DNA of 64,000 nucleotides from Halomonas cerina (GTDB lineage: Bacteria; Pseudomonadota; Gammaproteobacteria; Pseudomonadales; Halomonadaceae): the NCBI RefSeq assembly GCF_014192215.1, contig NZ_JACHXP010000006.1, positions 124,001-188,000 of the forward strand, read 5' to 3'. The first letter of the stretch is position 1. Each line of letters begins with the position of its first letter. Position numbers and translations under genes: made by a program. Below the pieces are notes generated by a model, which was not told the origin of the DNA, did no database searches, and saw only the letters and a list, made by a program, of their open reading frames with translations. Below, one piece after another: positions 18,714 to 26,941 of this stretch.

Positions 18714-19166
18714 ATGGCCGACGGTCTCACCAAGTCGGCGGCCCGCAACATCTTCTACGGCGGGTCGCTGTTCTTCTTTCTGCTGTTCGCCGCCCTGACG
18801 GCCCACAGCCACTGGTACATGGTCAACACGTCTACCGACAGCGAGGGGCTCACCGAGTCCGTCAAGCACGGCAAGGAGGTGTGGGAAAAGAACATGTGCA
18901 TCAACTGCCACAGCATCATGGGCGAGGGCGCCTACTTCGCGCCGGAGCTCGGCAACGTCTGGACCCGCTACGGCGGACGCGAGAATCCCGAGGCGGCCCG
19001 CGCCGGTCTCGCCGCCTGGATGCGTGCCCAGCCGTTGGGGGCGCCGGGCCGCCGTCAGATGCCGCAATTCGATCTCAGCGACGAGGAAATGGACGCCCTG
19101 ATCGATTTCCTGCAGTGGACCGACGGCATCGATGCCCAGGACTGGCCACCGCATCCCGCCGGCTAG
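18714..19166 (+). CDS. norC: Nitric oxide reductase cytochrome c subunit
   Basis: NorC passes electrons from periplasmic cytochromes to NorB. The 150 residues have an uncleaved N-terminal membrane anchor (about 14-33) followed by a periplasmic cytochrome c domain with CINCH (Cys62, Cys65, His66) and the family segment GEGAYFAPELGNVW. The distal ligand is probably the methionine in RRQMPQF. It begins the norCBQD operon under a DNR-type promoter. Confidence 0.96.
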   Translation: MADGLTKSAARNIFYGGSLFFFLLFAALTAHSHWYMVNTSTDSEGLTESVKHGKEVWEKNMCINCHSIMGEGAYFAPELGNVWTRYGGRENPEAARAGLAAWMRAQPLGAPGRRQMPQFDLSDEEMDALIDFLQWTDGIDAQDWPPHPAG

Positions 19167-19205
19167 GCTACGAGCGCTTCGGATGACGCAAGGAGAACTA
19201 CACCG

Positions 19206-20561
19206 ATGAAATACGCAACCCAGAGGGTGGCACTGCCCTTCTTCATGGTGGCCATGGCCCTGTTCGCGCTGCAGATCGTGTTTGGGCTGCTGGCCGCCAC
19301 CGTCTATGCCTGGCCCAACTTCATGGCCGAGCTGATGCCCTTCAACATCATGCGGGTCAGCCATACCAATCTGCTGATCGTCTGGCTGCTGATCGGCTTC
19401 ATGGGCGCCACCTACTATCTGATGCCGGAAGAGGCCGAGCGCGAGATCCACAGCCCGGGCCTAGCCTACCTGCAACTGGCCATCTTCGCCTTCGCCGGCG
19501 CGGCCGCCCTGGTCGGCTACCAGTTCGGGATCCATGAGGGCCGCGAGTTCCTCGAACAGCCGTTCTGGGTCAAGGTGTTGATCACCATCTCGTTTCTGAT
19601 GTTCCTGTTCAACACCAGCATGACCCTGGCCAAGGGCCGCAAGACCGCCATCAACCTGGTACTGATGCTGGGGCTGTGGCTGGCCGCGGTGTTCTGGCTG
19701 TTCGCCTTCTACAACCCCACCAACCTGGCCGTGGACAAGCTCTACTGGTGGTGGGTGGTGCACCTCTGGGTCGAGGGAGTGTGGGAGCTGATCATGGCCT
19801 CGCTGCTCGGCTACCTGCTGATCAAGATGACCGGCGTCGATCGCGAGGTGATCGAGAAGTGGCTCTACGTCATCGTCGGCCTGTCGCTGTTCTCTGGCCT
19901 GCTGGGTACCGGTCACCACTACTATTGGATCGGCGCGCCGAGCTACTGGCAGCCCATCGGCAGCATCTTCTCCACCCTGGAGGTGATTCCCTTCTTCGCC
20001 ATGGTGGTGTTCGCCTTCGTGATGTTCTGGAAGGGCAGCCGCAACCACCCCAACAAGGCCGCCATGCTCTGGGCACTCGGCTGCCCCGTCATCGCCTTCT
20101 TCGGCGCCGGTGTGTGGGGCTTCATGCACACCCTGTCGTTCATCAACTACTACAGTCACGGCACTCAGGTCACCGCGGCCCATGGCCACCTGGCCTTCTA
20201 CGGCGCCTATGTGATGCTGATGCTCGGCATCATCAGCTTCGCCATGCCGCAGCTGCGCCGCGTGCAGCCGTACAACCAGGTGCTGAACATGTGGGGCTTC
20301 TGGATCATGACCTCGGCGATGTGCTTCATGACCTTCACCCTGACCTTCGCCGGGGTGGTGCAGACGCACCTGCAGCGGGTGCTGGGGATGAACTTCATGG
20401 AAGTGCAGAGCCAGCTCGGCCTGTTCTACGTCATGCGCCTCGGCGCCGGGATCGCCGTGGCCGTGGGGGCCGTGATGCTGCTCTATGCCTTCTTCGGCCC
20501 GACCCGCGAGCAGGTGCCGGCGGGTGGCACCCAGATGACCACCGGCGCCGAGCGCCTCTGA
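19206..20561 (+). CDS. norB: Nitric oxide reductase catalytic subunit
   Basis: NorB couples two NO molecules to N2O at a heme b3-FeB site. It is a 451-residue heme-copper oxidase superfamily protein with about 12 membrane helices. Visible markers are HTNLLIVWLL (early heme ligand), HLWVEGVWELI (His and the Glu near FeB), TGHHYYWIG (the His-His FeB ligands), and HGHLAFYGAY (the two heme ligands in helix X). AAGGAG precedes the ATG. It follows norC after 39 bases and precedes norQ. Confidence 0.97.
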   Translation: MKYATQRVALPFFMVAMALFALQIVFGLLAATVYAWPNFMAELMPFNIMRVSHTNLLIVWLLIGFMGATYYLMPEEAEREIHSPGLAYLQLAIFAFAGAAALVGYQFGIHEGREFLEQPFWVKVLITISFLMFLFNTSMTLAKGRKTAINLVLMLGLWLAAVFWLFAFYNPTNLAVDKLYWWWVVHLWVEGVWELIMASLLGYLLIKMTGVDREVIEKWLYVIVGLSLFSGLLGTGHHYYWIGAPSYWQPIGSIFSTLEVIPFFAMVVFAFVMFWKGSRNHPNKAAMLWALGCPVIAFFGAGVWGFMHTLSFINYYSHGTQVTAAHGHLAFYGAYVMLMLGIISFAMPQLRRVQPYNQVLNMWGFWIMTSAMCFMTFTLTFAGVVQTHLQRVLGMNFMEVQSQLGLFYVMRLGAGIAVAVGAVMLLYAFFGPTREQVPAGGTQMTTGAERL

Positions 20562-20616
20562 TAAGCGGACGGCCCCGCGGGGCCGTCCCTCGCTTCACCG
20601 ATTCGGGAGTGTTCTG

Positions 20617-21426
20617 ATGCCTGTTTCCCCCCTGGCCGCCGCCAGCGAGCGCGAGGTGCCCTTCTACGAGAGCGTCGGCAACGAGTGCGGCCTGTTCGAC
20701 CAGGCCTTTCGCCAGCGCCTGCCGCTGCTGCTCAAGGGACCGACCGGCTGCGGCAAGACCCGCTTCGTCAGCCATATGGCGGCGAAGCTCGGCAAGCCGC
20801 TGTTCACCGTTTCCTGCCACGATGACCTGACCGCCGCCGACCTCACCGGGCGCTACCTGCTGCAGGGTGGCGAGACCCGCTGGGTCGACGGCCCCCTGAC
20901 CCGCGCCGTGCGCGAGGGCGGCATCTGCTATCTGGACGAGGTGGTGGAGGCCCGCAAGGACGTCACCGTGGTGCTGCACCCGCTCACCGACGACCGTCGC
21001 CTGCTGCCGCTGGAGCGCACCGGCGAGCTGCTCGAGGCACCGGACGACTTCATGCTGGTGGTCTCCTACAACCCCGGCTACCAGCATATCCTCAAGTCCC
21101 TCAAGCCCAGCACTCGCCAGCGCTTCCTGGCGATGTCCTTCGACTTCCCGCCGCCCCGCGTGGAGCGCGATATCGTGGCCCGCGAGAGCGGCCTGGCCGC
21201 CGACCAGTGCGCCGCCCTGGTCAACCTAGCCGCCAGCCTGCGCGCCATGAAGGGCCAGGACCTGGAGGAGGGGGTGTCCACTCGCCTGCTGGTCTATTGC
21301 GCGACCCTGATCCAGGGCGGGATGCCGATCCTCGAGGCGGCGCGGGCCACCCTGGTGGAGCCGCTCTCGGATGACGCGGATGTCCAGGAGGGACTGATGG
21401 AAGCCATTCACGCCACTTTCGGCTGA
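20617..21426 (+). CDS. norQ: MoxR-type AAA+ ATPase NorQ
   Basis: NorQ and NorD are needed to insert the FeB iron into NorB. The 269-residue ATPase has Walker A GPTGCGKT (41-48), Walker B ICYLDEV and sensor-like segment SYNPGYQ, as in the CbbQ/NirQ/NorQ branch of MoxR proteins. The ATG follows GGGAGTG. It is separated from norD by a 173-bp gap that holds a REP-like palindromic element. Confidence 0.93.
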   Translation: MPVSPLAAASEREVPFYESVGNECGLFDQAFRQRLPLLLKGPTGCGKTRFVSHMAAKLGKPLFTVSCHDDLTAADLTGRYLLQGGETRWVDGPLTRAVREGGICYLDEVVEARKDVTVVLHPLTDDRRLLPLERTGELLEAPDDFMLVVSYNPGYQHILKSLKPSTRQRFLAMSFDFPPPRVERDIVARESGLAADQCAALVNLAASLRAMKGQDLEEGVSTRLLVYCATLIQGGMPILEAARATLVEPLSDDADVQEGLMEAIHATFG

Positions 21427-21469
21427 AGGGCGTGGGAATGGACCTCTAACCGCATGGGGCGATGAGCGG

Positions 21470-21567
21470 TGTAGGTCGGGTAAGCGAGCCTGCGAGCGCA
21501 CCCGGCGGATCGGGTCGAAGAGGCCCCGTCACATCGTCGGATGCGCCTTCGGCTTATCCGACCTACA
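21470..21567. repeat. REP-like palindromic element
   Basis: The terminal arms TGTAGGTCGGGTAAGC and GCTTATCCGACCTACA are inverted copies with one mismatch, enclosing about 66 bases of GC-rich sequence that includes GAGCGCACCCGG. This matches the general form of repetitive extragenic palindromes in gammaproteobacteria (GTAGGTCGGATAAG-type ends). It lies in the norQ-norD gap, inside the operon. Confidence 0.72.
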
Positions 21568-21599
21568 GGGCCCTATTCGATTCTGAAAGGAGCGTTAGA

Positions 21600-23546
21600 A
21601 TGCTGGACTTTCTTGAGGTCGAGGAGACCGTCGGCCGCTTCTGGCACCGCTGGGCCTCCGGGGCGGCGAGCTACCCGGACCACCCCGAGGCGGCGGTGTC
21701 CCTCGAGAGCCTGCGCCCCATGCTTGGCGTGTTCTTCCGCGCCGGGGGCGGTGAGCCGGGCCTCGAGGTGGCCGCCATCGCCCGGCGCGGCTCCGCCCAC
21801 CGCCTGAGCCTGCGCCAGCGCCTGGGCCTCGACGAGGAGGACCTCGACCAGGCCCGCCGCGACGAGGAACACCTGCTGTTGCCGCCGTGCCTGGCGCTCT
21901 TCCCCGAGGCCGCCCTGAACCGTGACCTCTATCTGTGGCTCACCGCCTTCCTGGCCGAGGCCCGTCCGCTAAACTTACCTATCGACTCCCTGCAGGCGGA
22001 TCTGGTGCGGCTGCGCGAGGCACGCCGTACCGCGCGGGCGGCCCTGGCGCGCTTCCCGGGGCTGACGGAGCGCTATGTCCGCCTGTGCGGCGAGCTGCTG
22101 GCGATCCGTCCTCGGCGCCGTCGGCTGCCGCCCATGGAGGCGGACCTGGAAGCCGCCCTGTGCGCGGAGCTCGGGGCGCCCGACCCCGAAGGGGAGTGGG
22201 CGGCGGCCATGCAGCGCGCCATCCGCGATGAGACCTTGCCCCTGGAGGCGTTCCATGCGCCCCGCGGCTATCGTCCGCCGCTGCCGGTGCCGCTGTGGGG
22301 CCAGGCGATGACCCTGGGCACCCGCGACGGGGCCCGCGAGGCCACGGTGGCAGATGATGACGAGCCGGCTCGCGCCGGCGCCTCGCCTGACGATGACCAC
22401 GGCAAGCGCAAGGCCGACCGTCGCGAGCAGGACCAGGCCGACCGCGACGACCCGCTGATGCTCAACAACATGGAGAAGATGCTCTCCTGGGCCGAGATGG
22501 TGAACCTCAACCGCCACGTGGAAGATGAGGAGGAGGACGAGGCGCGCCAGGCCGCCGACCAGATCGACGAGATCGTGCTGACGCCCAACTGCCAGCGAGC
22601 CAGCTCGAGGCTCAAGCTTGATCTTGACCTGGCGCCGGATGCGGCGAGCGGAGGGCGCCTGACGGGGCGCCATACCTACCCCGAGTGGAACCATCGCAAG
22701 CAGGCCTATCTGCCCGATCACTGCGTAGTGGTGAGCGACGTGCAGGAGGAGGAGGGAGAGGACTGGGAACCCGATGAGGCCACCCGCCGGCGCATCCGCC
22801 GGGTGCGCCGCGAGTTCGAGGCGCTGCGGCCGCGCCGCGAGATCCTGCGCGGCCAGCTCGACGGCAGCGAGCTCGACATGGACGCGGTGATCCGCTCCCG
22901 CTGTGATTTGGCCGCCACCGGCGAGGCCAGCGATCGCCTCTACCTGGCCAGCCGCACCCAGGCCCGGGACCTGGCGGTGTCGATCCTGGTGGACGTGTCG
23001 CTGTCCACCGAGGCCTGGCTGGAGGATCGCCGGGTGCTGGACGTGGCCAAGGAGGCGCTGCTGGTGCTGGGCCATGGCCTGGCCGGCTGCGGCGACGACT
23101 ACGCCATCCACAGTTTCACCTCCCAGCGGCGCCACAAGGTGTGGGTCAATACCCTCAAGGCCTTCGACGAACCCATGGGTGAGCGGGTCTCGCGGCGTAT
23201 CGCCGCGCTCAAGCCGGGCAGCTATACGCGCATGGGGCCGGCGATCCGCCACCTGGCCGGGCAACTGGCCGAGCGGCCCAACCGGCATCGCCTGCTGCTG
23301 CTGCTCACCGATGGCAAGCCCAACGACAACGACTACTACGAGGGACGCTACGGCATCGAGGACACCCGCAAGGCGGTGCTCGAGGCGCGCCGCCAGGAGG
23401 TGAAGGTGTTCGGAGTGACCATCGACCGCGAGGCGGGAGAGTACATCCCCCGGCTGTTCGGTCGCGGTGGCTATGCCATCGTAGCGCGCCCCGAGCATCT
23501 CTCCCTGGCGCTGCCGGGGATCTACCGCCAGATCATCGCCACCTGA
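21600..23546 (+). CDS. norD: Nitric oxide reductase activation protein NorD
   Basis: NorD works with NorQ to activate NorCB. The ATG at 21600 is chosen because AAGGAG lies upstream and the protein then starts with the family's MLDFLEVEETVG; the longer frame to 21462 runs through the REP-like element. Residues 280-350 are acidic and low in complexity (DDEPARAGASPDDDHGKRK). The C-terminal third is a von Willebrand factor A domain with the MIDAS motif DVSLS (about residue 465). The length is 648 residues. Confidence 0.93.
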   Translation: MLDFLEVEETVGRFWHRWASGAASYPDHPEAAVSLESLRPMLGVFFRAGGGEPGLEVAAIARRGSAHRLSLRQRLGLDEEDLDQARRDEEHLLLPPCLALFPEAALNRDLYLWLTAFLAEARPLNLPIDSLQADLVRLREARRTARAALARFPGLTERYVRLCGELLAIRPRRRRLPPMEADLEAALCAELGAPDPEGEWAAAMQRAIRDETLPLEAFHAPRGYRPPLPVPLWGQAMTLGTRDGAREATVADDDEPARAGASPDDDHGKRKADRREQDQADRDDPLMLNNMEKMLSWAEMVNLNRHVEDEEEDEARQAADQIDEIVLTPNCQRASSRLKLDLDLAPDAASGGRLTGRHTYPEWNHRKQAYLPDHCVVVSDVQEEEGEDWEPDEATRRRIRRVRREFEALRPRREILRGQLDGSELDMDAVIRSRCDLAATGEASDRLYLASRTQARDLAVSILVDVSLSTEAWLEDRRVLDVAKEALLVLGHGLAGCGDDYAIHSFTSQRRHKVWVNTLKAFDEPMGERVSRRIAALKPGSYTRMGPAIRHLAGQLAERPNRHRLLLLLTDGKPNDNDYYEGRYGIEDTRKAVLEARRQEVKVFGVTIDREAGEYIPRLFGRGGYAIVARPEHLSLALPGIYRQIIAT

Positions 23547-23571
23547 CGCATTCCTCACAAGGAGGCCCGCC

Positions 23572-23781
23572 ATGTCCCCCCGTTCCCGACTCCTGCTGGC
23601 CGTGGCGGCCTGGTGCCTGACCGCCGTGGCGGTGGTACTACCACTGGTCTGGCTGATCAACAACCGCGACTGGGGCATTGGGCTGATGCTGCTGATGCCC
23701 TTCGTGGTCTATGGGCTGCTGCGCCTGGGCCGCGCCTTGGAGGGCTGGGCACGGGCCACGCCGCCACCCTCGAGGCACTGA
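23572..23781 (+). CDS. Small two-helix membrane protein of unknown function
   Basis: This 69-residue protein follows norD by 25 bases with a strong AAGGAGG ribosome-binding site. It has two predicted membrane helices (about 7-28 and 36-54) and a basic tail. The gene is probably the last of the nor operon. I do not recognise a family. Position suggests an accessory role to NO reductase, but nothing in the sequence proves it. Confidence 0.65.
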   Translation: MSPRSRLLLAVAAWCLTAVAVVLPLVWLINNRDWGIGLMLLMPFVVYGLLRLGRALEGWARATPPPSRH

Positions 23782-23796
23782 GGCATCTGGCCTGTT

Positions 23797-24087
23797 TCAG
23801 GTCAACCGCGCCGCCAGGTAGCCGCCGGCGATCAGCGCCAGCGTCAGCACCACCAGCCCCACGAAGGTGCCCTTCCAGGCTGGGGTGGCGGCGCGCAGGT
23901 TGAGGTAGACCATCAGCAGCCGTTGGGCCTTGAAGCCGGTGGCGAGGATCACCAGCGCCGCCGACCATAGCGGCAGCGCCTGCCAGTCGTCCTGGTTCAG
24001 GCGCGCCGAGACCATCGAGACCACCGTCAGGCCCATCAGGGTCGCCCAGGTGATCAGCAGGCGGCGGGTGCCGGGCAGTGCGGTCAT
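23797..24087 (-). CDS. norF: NorF-like/cytochrome c oxidase subunit IV-like protein
   Basis: A 96-residue protein with three predicted membrane helices, matching the prokaryotic COX4/NorF pattern (TRRLLITWATLMGLTVVSM ... GFKAQRLLMVYLNLR). NorE and NorF support NO reductase activity in Paracoccus and others. The ATG at 24087 with GAGGT five bases upstream is preferred to a GTG at 24093. It is the last gene of a leftward operon with norE and an unknown membrane protein, convergent with norCBQD. Confidence 0.82.
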   Translation of the reverse strand: MTALPGTRRLLITWATLMGLTVVSMVSARLNQDDWQALPLWSAALVILATGFKAQRLLMVYLNLRAATPAWKGTFVGLVVLTLALIAGGYLAARLT

Positions 24088-24147
24088 GGTCACCTCAAGA
24101 ATGCAGGGAATCCCGGTCGCATGCGGCTTGGCGAAGCGAGGGAGCCT

Positions 24148-24717
24148 TTAGCGAAGTAGATAGAGCAGCGGATAGAGCAATATCCAGATCAAATCGACCA
24201 TGTGCCAGAAGGCCGCCGCAGTCTCCACGTTCTCGGTGGAGGTCCGCCAGGTAACCAGCGCCAGCAGCGCCAGGCCGAACAGCACATGGGCGAAGTGGAA
24301 GGCGGTGAGGCCGTAGTAGAAGCCGAAGAAGGTGTTGGTTTCCGGGGTGATCCCGACGGCGAACTTGTCAGCGTACTCGATGATCTTGATCCCCCCGAAC
24401 AGCATGCCCAGCGCCATGGCGCCGCCCAGCCAGCGGCGGGCACGAGGGATGCGATCGGCACTCACCGCCTCCACGGCCAGGGCCACGCAGAGCCCGCTGG
24501 TCAGCAGCACCAGGGTATTGAGCCCGCCCATCAGCGGCTCCAGTTGCTGCTGCGAGGCGTTAAAGATGGCCGTCTCGCTGGCCCGCTGCCAGGCATAGAG
24601 GGCGAAGAAGGCACTGAACACCAGCATCTCGCTGAGGATCAACACCCACATCAGCGGGTTGCCGGGCAGGGCCGAGAGGGGCCCCCAGCCGGGGTTGGGC
24701 AACGCGCGAGGGGTCAT
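24148..24717 (-). CDS. norE: NorE, cytochrome c oxidase subunit III-like protein
   Basis: A 189-residue protein with five predicted membrane helices, showing the subunit III pattern: GNPLMWVLILSEMLVF near the start, GxxFGGIKIIEYADK in the middle and HFAHVLFGL and WHMVDLIWILLYPLLYL at the end. NorE is an accessory factor for cNOR. The ATG overlaps the stop of the upstream membrane protein (ATGA), so the two are translationally coupled. Confidence 0.88.
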   Translation of the reverse strand: MTPRALPNPGWGPLSALPGNPLMWVLILSEMLVFSAFFALYAWQRASETAIFNASQQQLEPLMGGLNTLVLLTSGLCVALAVEAVSADRIPRARRWLGGAMALGMLFGGIKIIEYADKFAVGITPETNTFFGFYYGLTAFHFAHVLFGLALLALVTWRTSTENVETAAAFWHMVDLIWILLYPLLYLLR

Positions 24718-25172
24718 GTGTCCGCCAGGGTGATGCGCGCGCCACCGAAGGCCAGGCTGCGTGGATTGGCCACCGGGCGATTGTCGGTAAGCCGGGCGAT
24801 GCCGACCCCGCAGCGGCCCACCATCCAGATCAGGCAGGCGGTGAAGTAGATATAACCCAGTGCCCAGGGGGCCAGGGCGGGGGCGCCGAGCAAGCCAAGC
24901 AACTGCCAGGCGGCCACAAAGAGGCCGCCGCCCAGCACGCCCAGCCAGAAGGTGCGGATCTGGAACTGCAGGTGGGTGGCGACCCAAGGCTCGGCCTGGC
25001 GGCGCCTGAGGTGGGCGATTGCGACGCCGATGGGGGCGGTGACCACCGCCAGTACGCTACCCAGCAAGAGCAGGTAGACGATGATGGCCGTGCCGCGGCC
25101 GCGGGCGGCCTTGCTGTTCTGAAACGAGGCGGCGTGAAGCGAGTCGGCGGACGGGGAGGGAGTGGCTGACAT
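24714..25172 (-). CDS. DUF4870-like membrane protein, first gene of the norEF operon
   Basis: A 152-residue protein with three or four predicted membrane helices. The segment AHLRRRQAEPWVATHLQFQIRTFW resembles the DUF4870 pattern of a charged loop followed by a HxxFQIxTFW helix. The function of that family is not established. Its stop overlaps the norE ATG, and it is first after a DNR-type promoter, so it is co-regulated with NO reductase accessory genes. The assignment to DUF4870 is by eye. Confidence 0.72.
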   Translation of the reverse strand: MSATPSPSADSLHAASFQNSKAARGRGTAIIVYLLLLGSVLAVVTAPIGVAIAHLRRRQAEPWVATHLQFQIRTFWLGVLGGGLFVAAWQLLGLLGAPALAPWALGYIYFTACLIWMVGRCGVGIARLTDNRPVANPRSLAFGGARITLADT

Positions 25173-25245
25173 GGCGGACCTCTCGTCTGGCGAGGAGTCG
25201 GATCGTCCGGTCGGGTCCGGCTCCTATTGATGTATTTAAGATACC

Positions 25246-25287
25246 ACTATAGTGCAGGGCGTGGTGAATTTTCCTGGCCTGGATCAA
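25246..25287 (-). promoter_or_regulatory. DNR-type promoter of the norE operon
   Basis: On the minus strand, TTGAT-CCAG-GCCAG (25287-25274) has one perfect and one degenerate half-site. A good -10 hexamer TATAGT follows (25251-25246), beginning 29.5 bp from the box centre, which gives class II geometry with a start near 25239. The spacing agreement supports a site that would look weak on sequence alone. Confidence 0.68.
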
Positions 25288-25308
25288 GGTGCGGCGCTCC
25301 TGAATGCC

Positions 25309-25332
25309 GAATGCCGCCCGAAGGCGGCATTC
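25309..25332 (-). terminator. Terminator hairpin after narK1
   Basis: GAATGCCGCC (25309-25318) pairs perfectly with GGCGGCATTC (25323-25332) around CGAA, a stable tetraloop-like turn. It lies 17 bases after the narK1 stop. No T-tract follows. Confidence 0.75.
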
Positions 25333-25348
25333 GATGGCGGCGAGGGGC

Positions 25349-26743
25349 TCAGGCCTCGGCGTTCCGGGAGGAGGAATGAGGCGGTGTGGGGTCGGACGCA
25401 CCGGCCTGAGACGCCTGCCGGCCGGCATAGCGGGCCGCCGGCCCCTGGATCTCGGGCAGGTAGCGATAGCGCTCCTCGCCGAGTTCCGGCACCCGGGCAC
25501 GCTCCATGCGGCGGATGGCGCCGTGCATCCAGATCAGCGAGACGGCCACCAGCACGAAGAGCACCATGTAGGAGCTGGTCCAGATGCCGGTGAGGTCGAG
25601 CACGGCGCCGAACAGGATGGGCAGGAAGAAGCCGCCCAGGCCGCCGATCATGCCGACCAGACCGCCCACCGAGCCGACGTTCTCCGGGTAGTAGACCGGA
25701 ATGTGCTTGAAGACCGCGGCCTTGCCCAGCGACATGAAGAAGCCCAGCAGCACGGTCAGCACCACCACCCCCCACAGCGGCATGGCCAGGGTGAAGGCGA
25801 TCTCGCCCTCCTTGCCCTGGACCACGTAGCTGGTTTCCGGGTAGGCGAGCAAAAACAGGCACACCAGCGAGGCGATGAAGGTCAGGTACATGATCGCCCG
25901 GGCGCCGTAGCGGTCGGACATCCAGCCGCCGAGCGCCCGGAACACGCTGGCCGGCAGGGTGTAGAGCGCCGCGAGCGAGCCCGCCACGGCGATGCTGACG
26001 TCGTAGGCGCCGACGTAGTAGCGCGGCAGGTAGGAGGCCAGGGCGACGAAGGCGCCGAACACGAAGAAGTAGTAGAGGGCGAAGCGCCATACCTGCAGAT
26101 ACCGGAGCGGCTCCAGCTGTTCGCGGGCCGAGGTGGCCTTGCCGCCGCCGCCGCGACGGGAGCGGGTCAGCGGGTCTTCCTTGGAGAACACCCAGAAGCC
26201 CACGGCCACCACGGCCAGCACGATGGCATAGACCACCGCGGTCTGCTCCCAGCCCAGCGCCAGCAGCAGGAAGGGGGCGGCGAAGTTGGTCACCGCCGCC
26301 CCGGCGTTGCCGGCGCCGAAGATGCCCAGCGCCGTGCCCTGCTTCTCCTTCTCGAACCAGTAGGAGGTGTAGGCGATCCCGACGATGAAGGACCCCCCGG
26401 CCAGGCCCACCCCGAGGGCGGCGACCAGGAACATGGCATAGGATTCAACAAAGGAGAGCAGGAAGACGCAGGCGGCGGTGATCAGCATCAGCAGGCTGAA
26501 GACGCGGCGCCCGCCGAACTGCTCGGTCCAGATGCCGAGGAAGAGCCGGCTGATGGAGCCGGTGAGAATCGGAGTGGCCACCAGGATGCCGAACTGGGTC
26601 TCGTTGAGGCCCAGGTCCTGCTTGATCTTGATGCCGATGATGGAAAAGATCGTCCACACCGCGAAGCAGGTGGTGAACGCCAGGGTGCTGAGCGTCAGGG
26701 CCCGGTACTGCTGTGGTCGGGTCACGCCCTCAAGATGTTTCAT
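25349..26743 (-). CDS. narK1: NarK1-type nitrate/nitrite MFS transporter
   Basis: A 464-residue major facilitator with 12 predicted membrane helices. It carries the two arginines that bind the substrate in this family, in TGSISRLFLG (helix 2) and ASVFRALGGW (helix 8), and the nitrate-signature region FGAGNAGAAVTN. It is the shorter NarK1 type, usually a proton/nitrate symporter. GGAGG precedes the ATG. Upstream are a perfect FNR/DNR palindrome and a NarL 7-2-7 site. It is followed by a strong terminator. Confidence 0.93.
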   Translation of the reverse strand: MKHLEGVTRPQQYRALTLSTLAFTTCFAVWTIFSIIGIKIKQDLGLNETQFGILVATPILTGSISRLFLGIWTEQFGGRRVFSLLMLITAACVFLLSFVESYAMFLVAALGVGLAGGSFIVGIAYTSYWFEKEKQGTALGIFGAGNAGAAVTNFAAPFLLLALGWEQTAVVYAIVLAVVAVGFWVFSKEDPLTRSRRGGGGKATSAREQLEPLRYLQVWRFALYYFFVFGAFVALASYLPRYYVGAYDVSIAVAGSLAALYTLPASVFRALGGWMSDRYGARAIMYLTFIASLVCLFLLAYPETSYVVQGKEGEIAFTLAMPLWGVVVLTVLLGFFMSLGKAAVFKHIPVYYPENVGSVGGLVGMIGGLGGFFLPILFGAVLDLTGIWTSSYMVLFVLVAVSLIWMHGAIRRMERARVPELGEERYRYLPEIQGPAARYAGRQASQAGASDPTPPHSSSRNAEA

Positions 26744-26809
26744 GTCGTGCCTCCTTCGGCGATGCAGGAATGGTCGCCTTCCAGACTGACAGTCACGACG
26801 ACGACGATA

Positions 26810-26823
26810 TTGATGTACATCAA
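26810..26823 (-). promoter_or_regulatory. FNR/DNR box of narK1
   Basis: TTGATGTACATCAA is a perfect palindrome and matches every conserved base of the FNR consensus. Its centre is 73 bp before the narK1 ATG. No good -10 is visible at the class II distance, which may mean a weak core promoter helped by NarL. Confidence 0.9.
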
Positions 26824-26858
26824 GATGCCGCCGCCGCTACTCCTTGATTCCCGGGGCC

Positions 26859-26874
26859 TATCCCTTTGGGAGTA
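26859..26874 (-). promoter_or_regulatory. NarL 7-2-7 site of narK1
   Basis: On the plus strand, TATCCCT-TT-GGGAGTA is an inverted pair of NarL-type heptamers with the 7-2-7 spacing that NarL dimers recognise. It lies 50 bp upstream of the DNR box. A further heptamer, TACTCCT, is at 26838-26844. Confidence 0.75.
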
Positions 26875-26890
26875 GGCCCTCGGTGCCCCG

Positions 26891-26914
26891 ACCGGGCCCG
26901 CTCCGGGGCCCGGT
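26891..26914 (-). terminator. Terminator hairpin after narK2
   Basis: ACCGGGCCC (26891-26899) pairs with GGGCCCGGT (26906-26914), 28 bases after the narK2 stop on the minus strand. It separates narK2 from the narK1 control region. Confidence 0.75.
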
Positions 26915-26941
26915 TGGGCGATGGCAGGTTCCCTGTATGGT

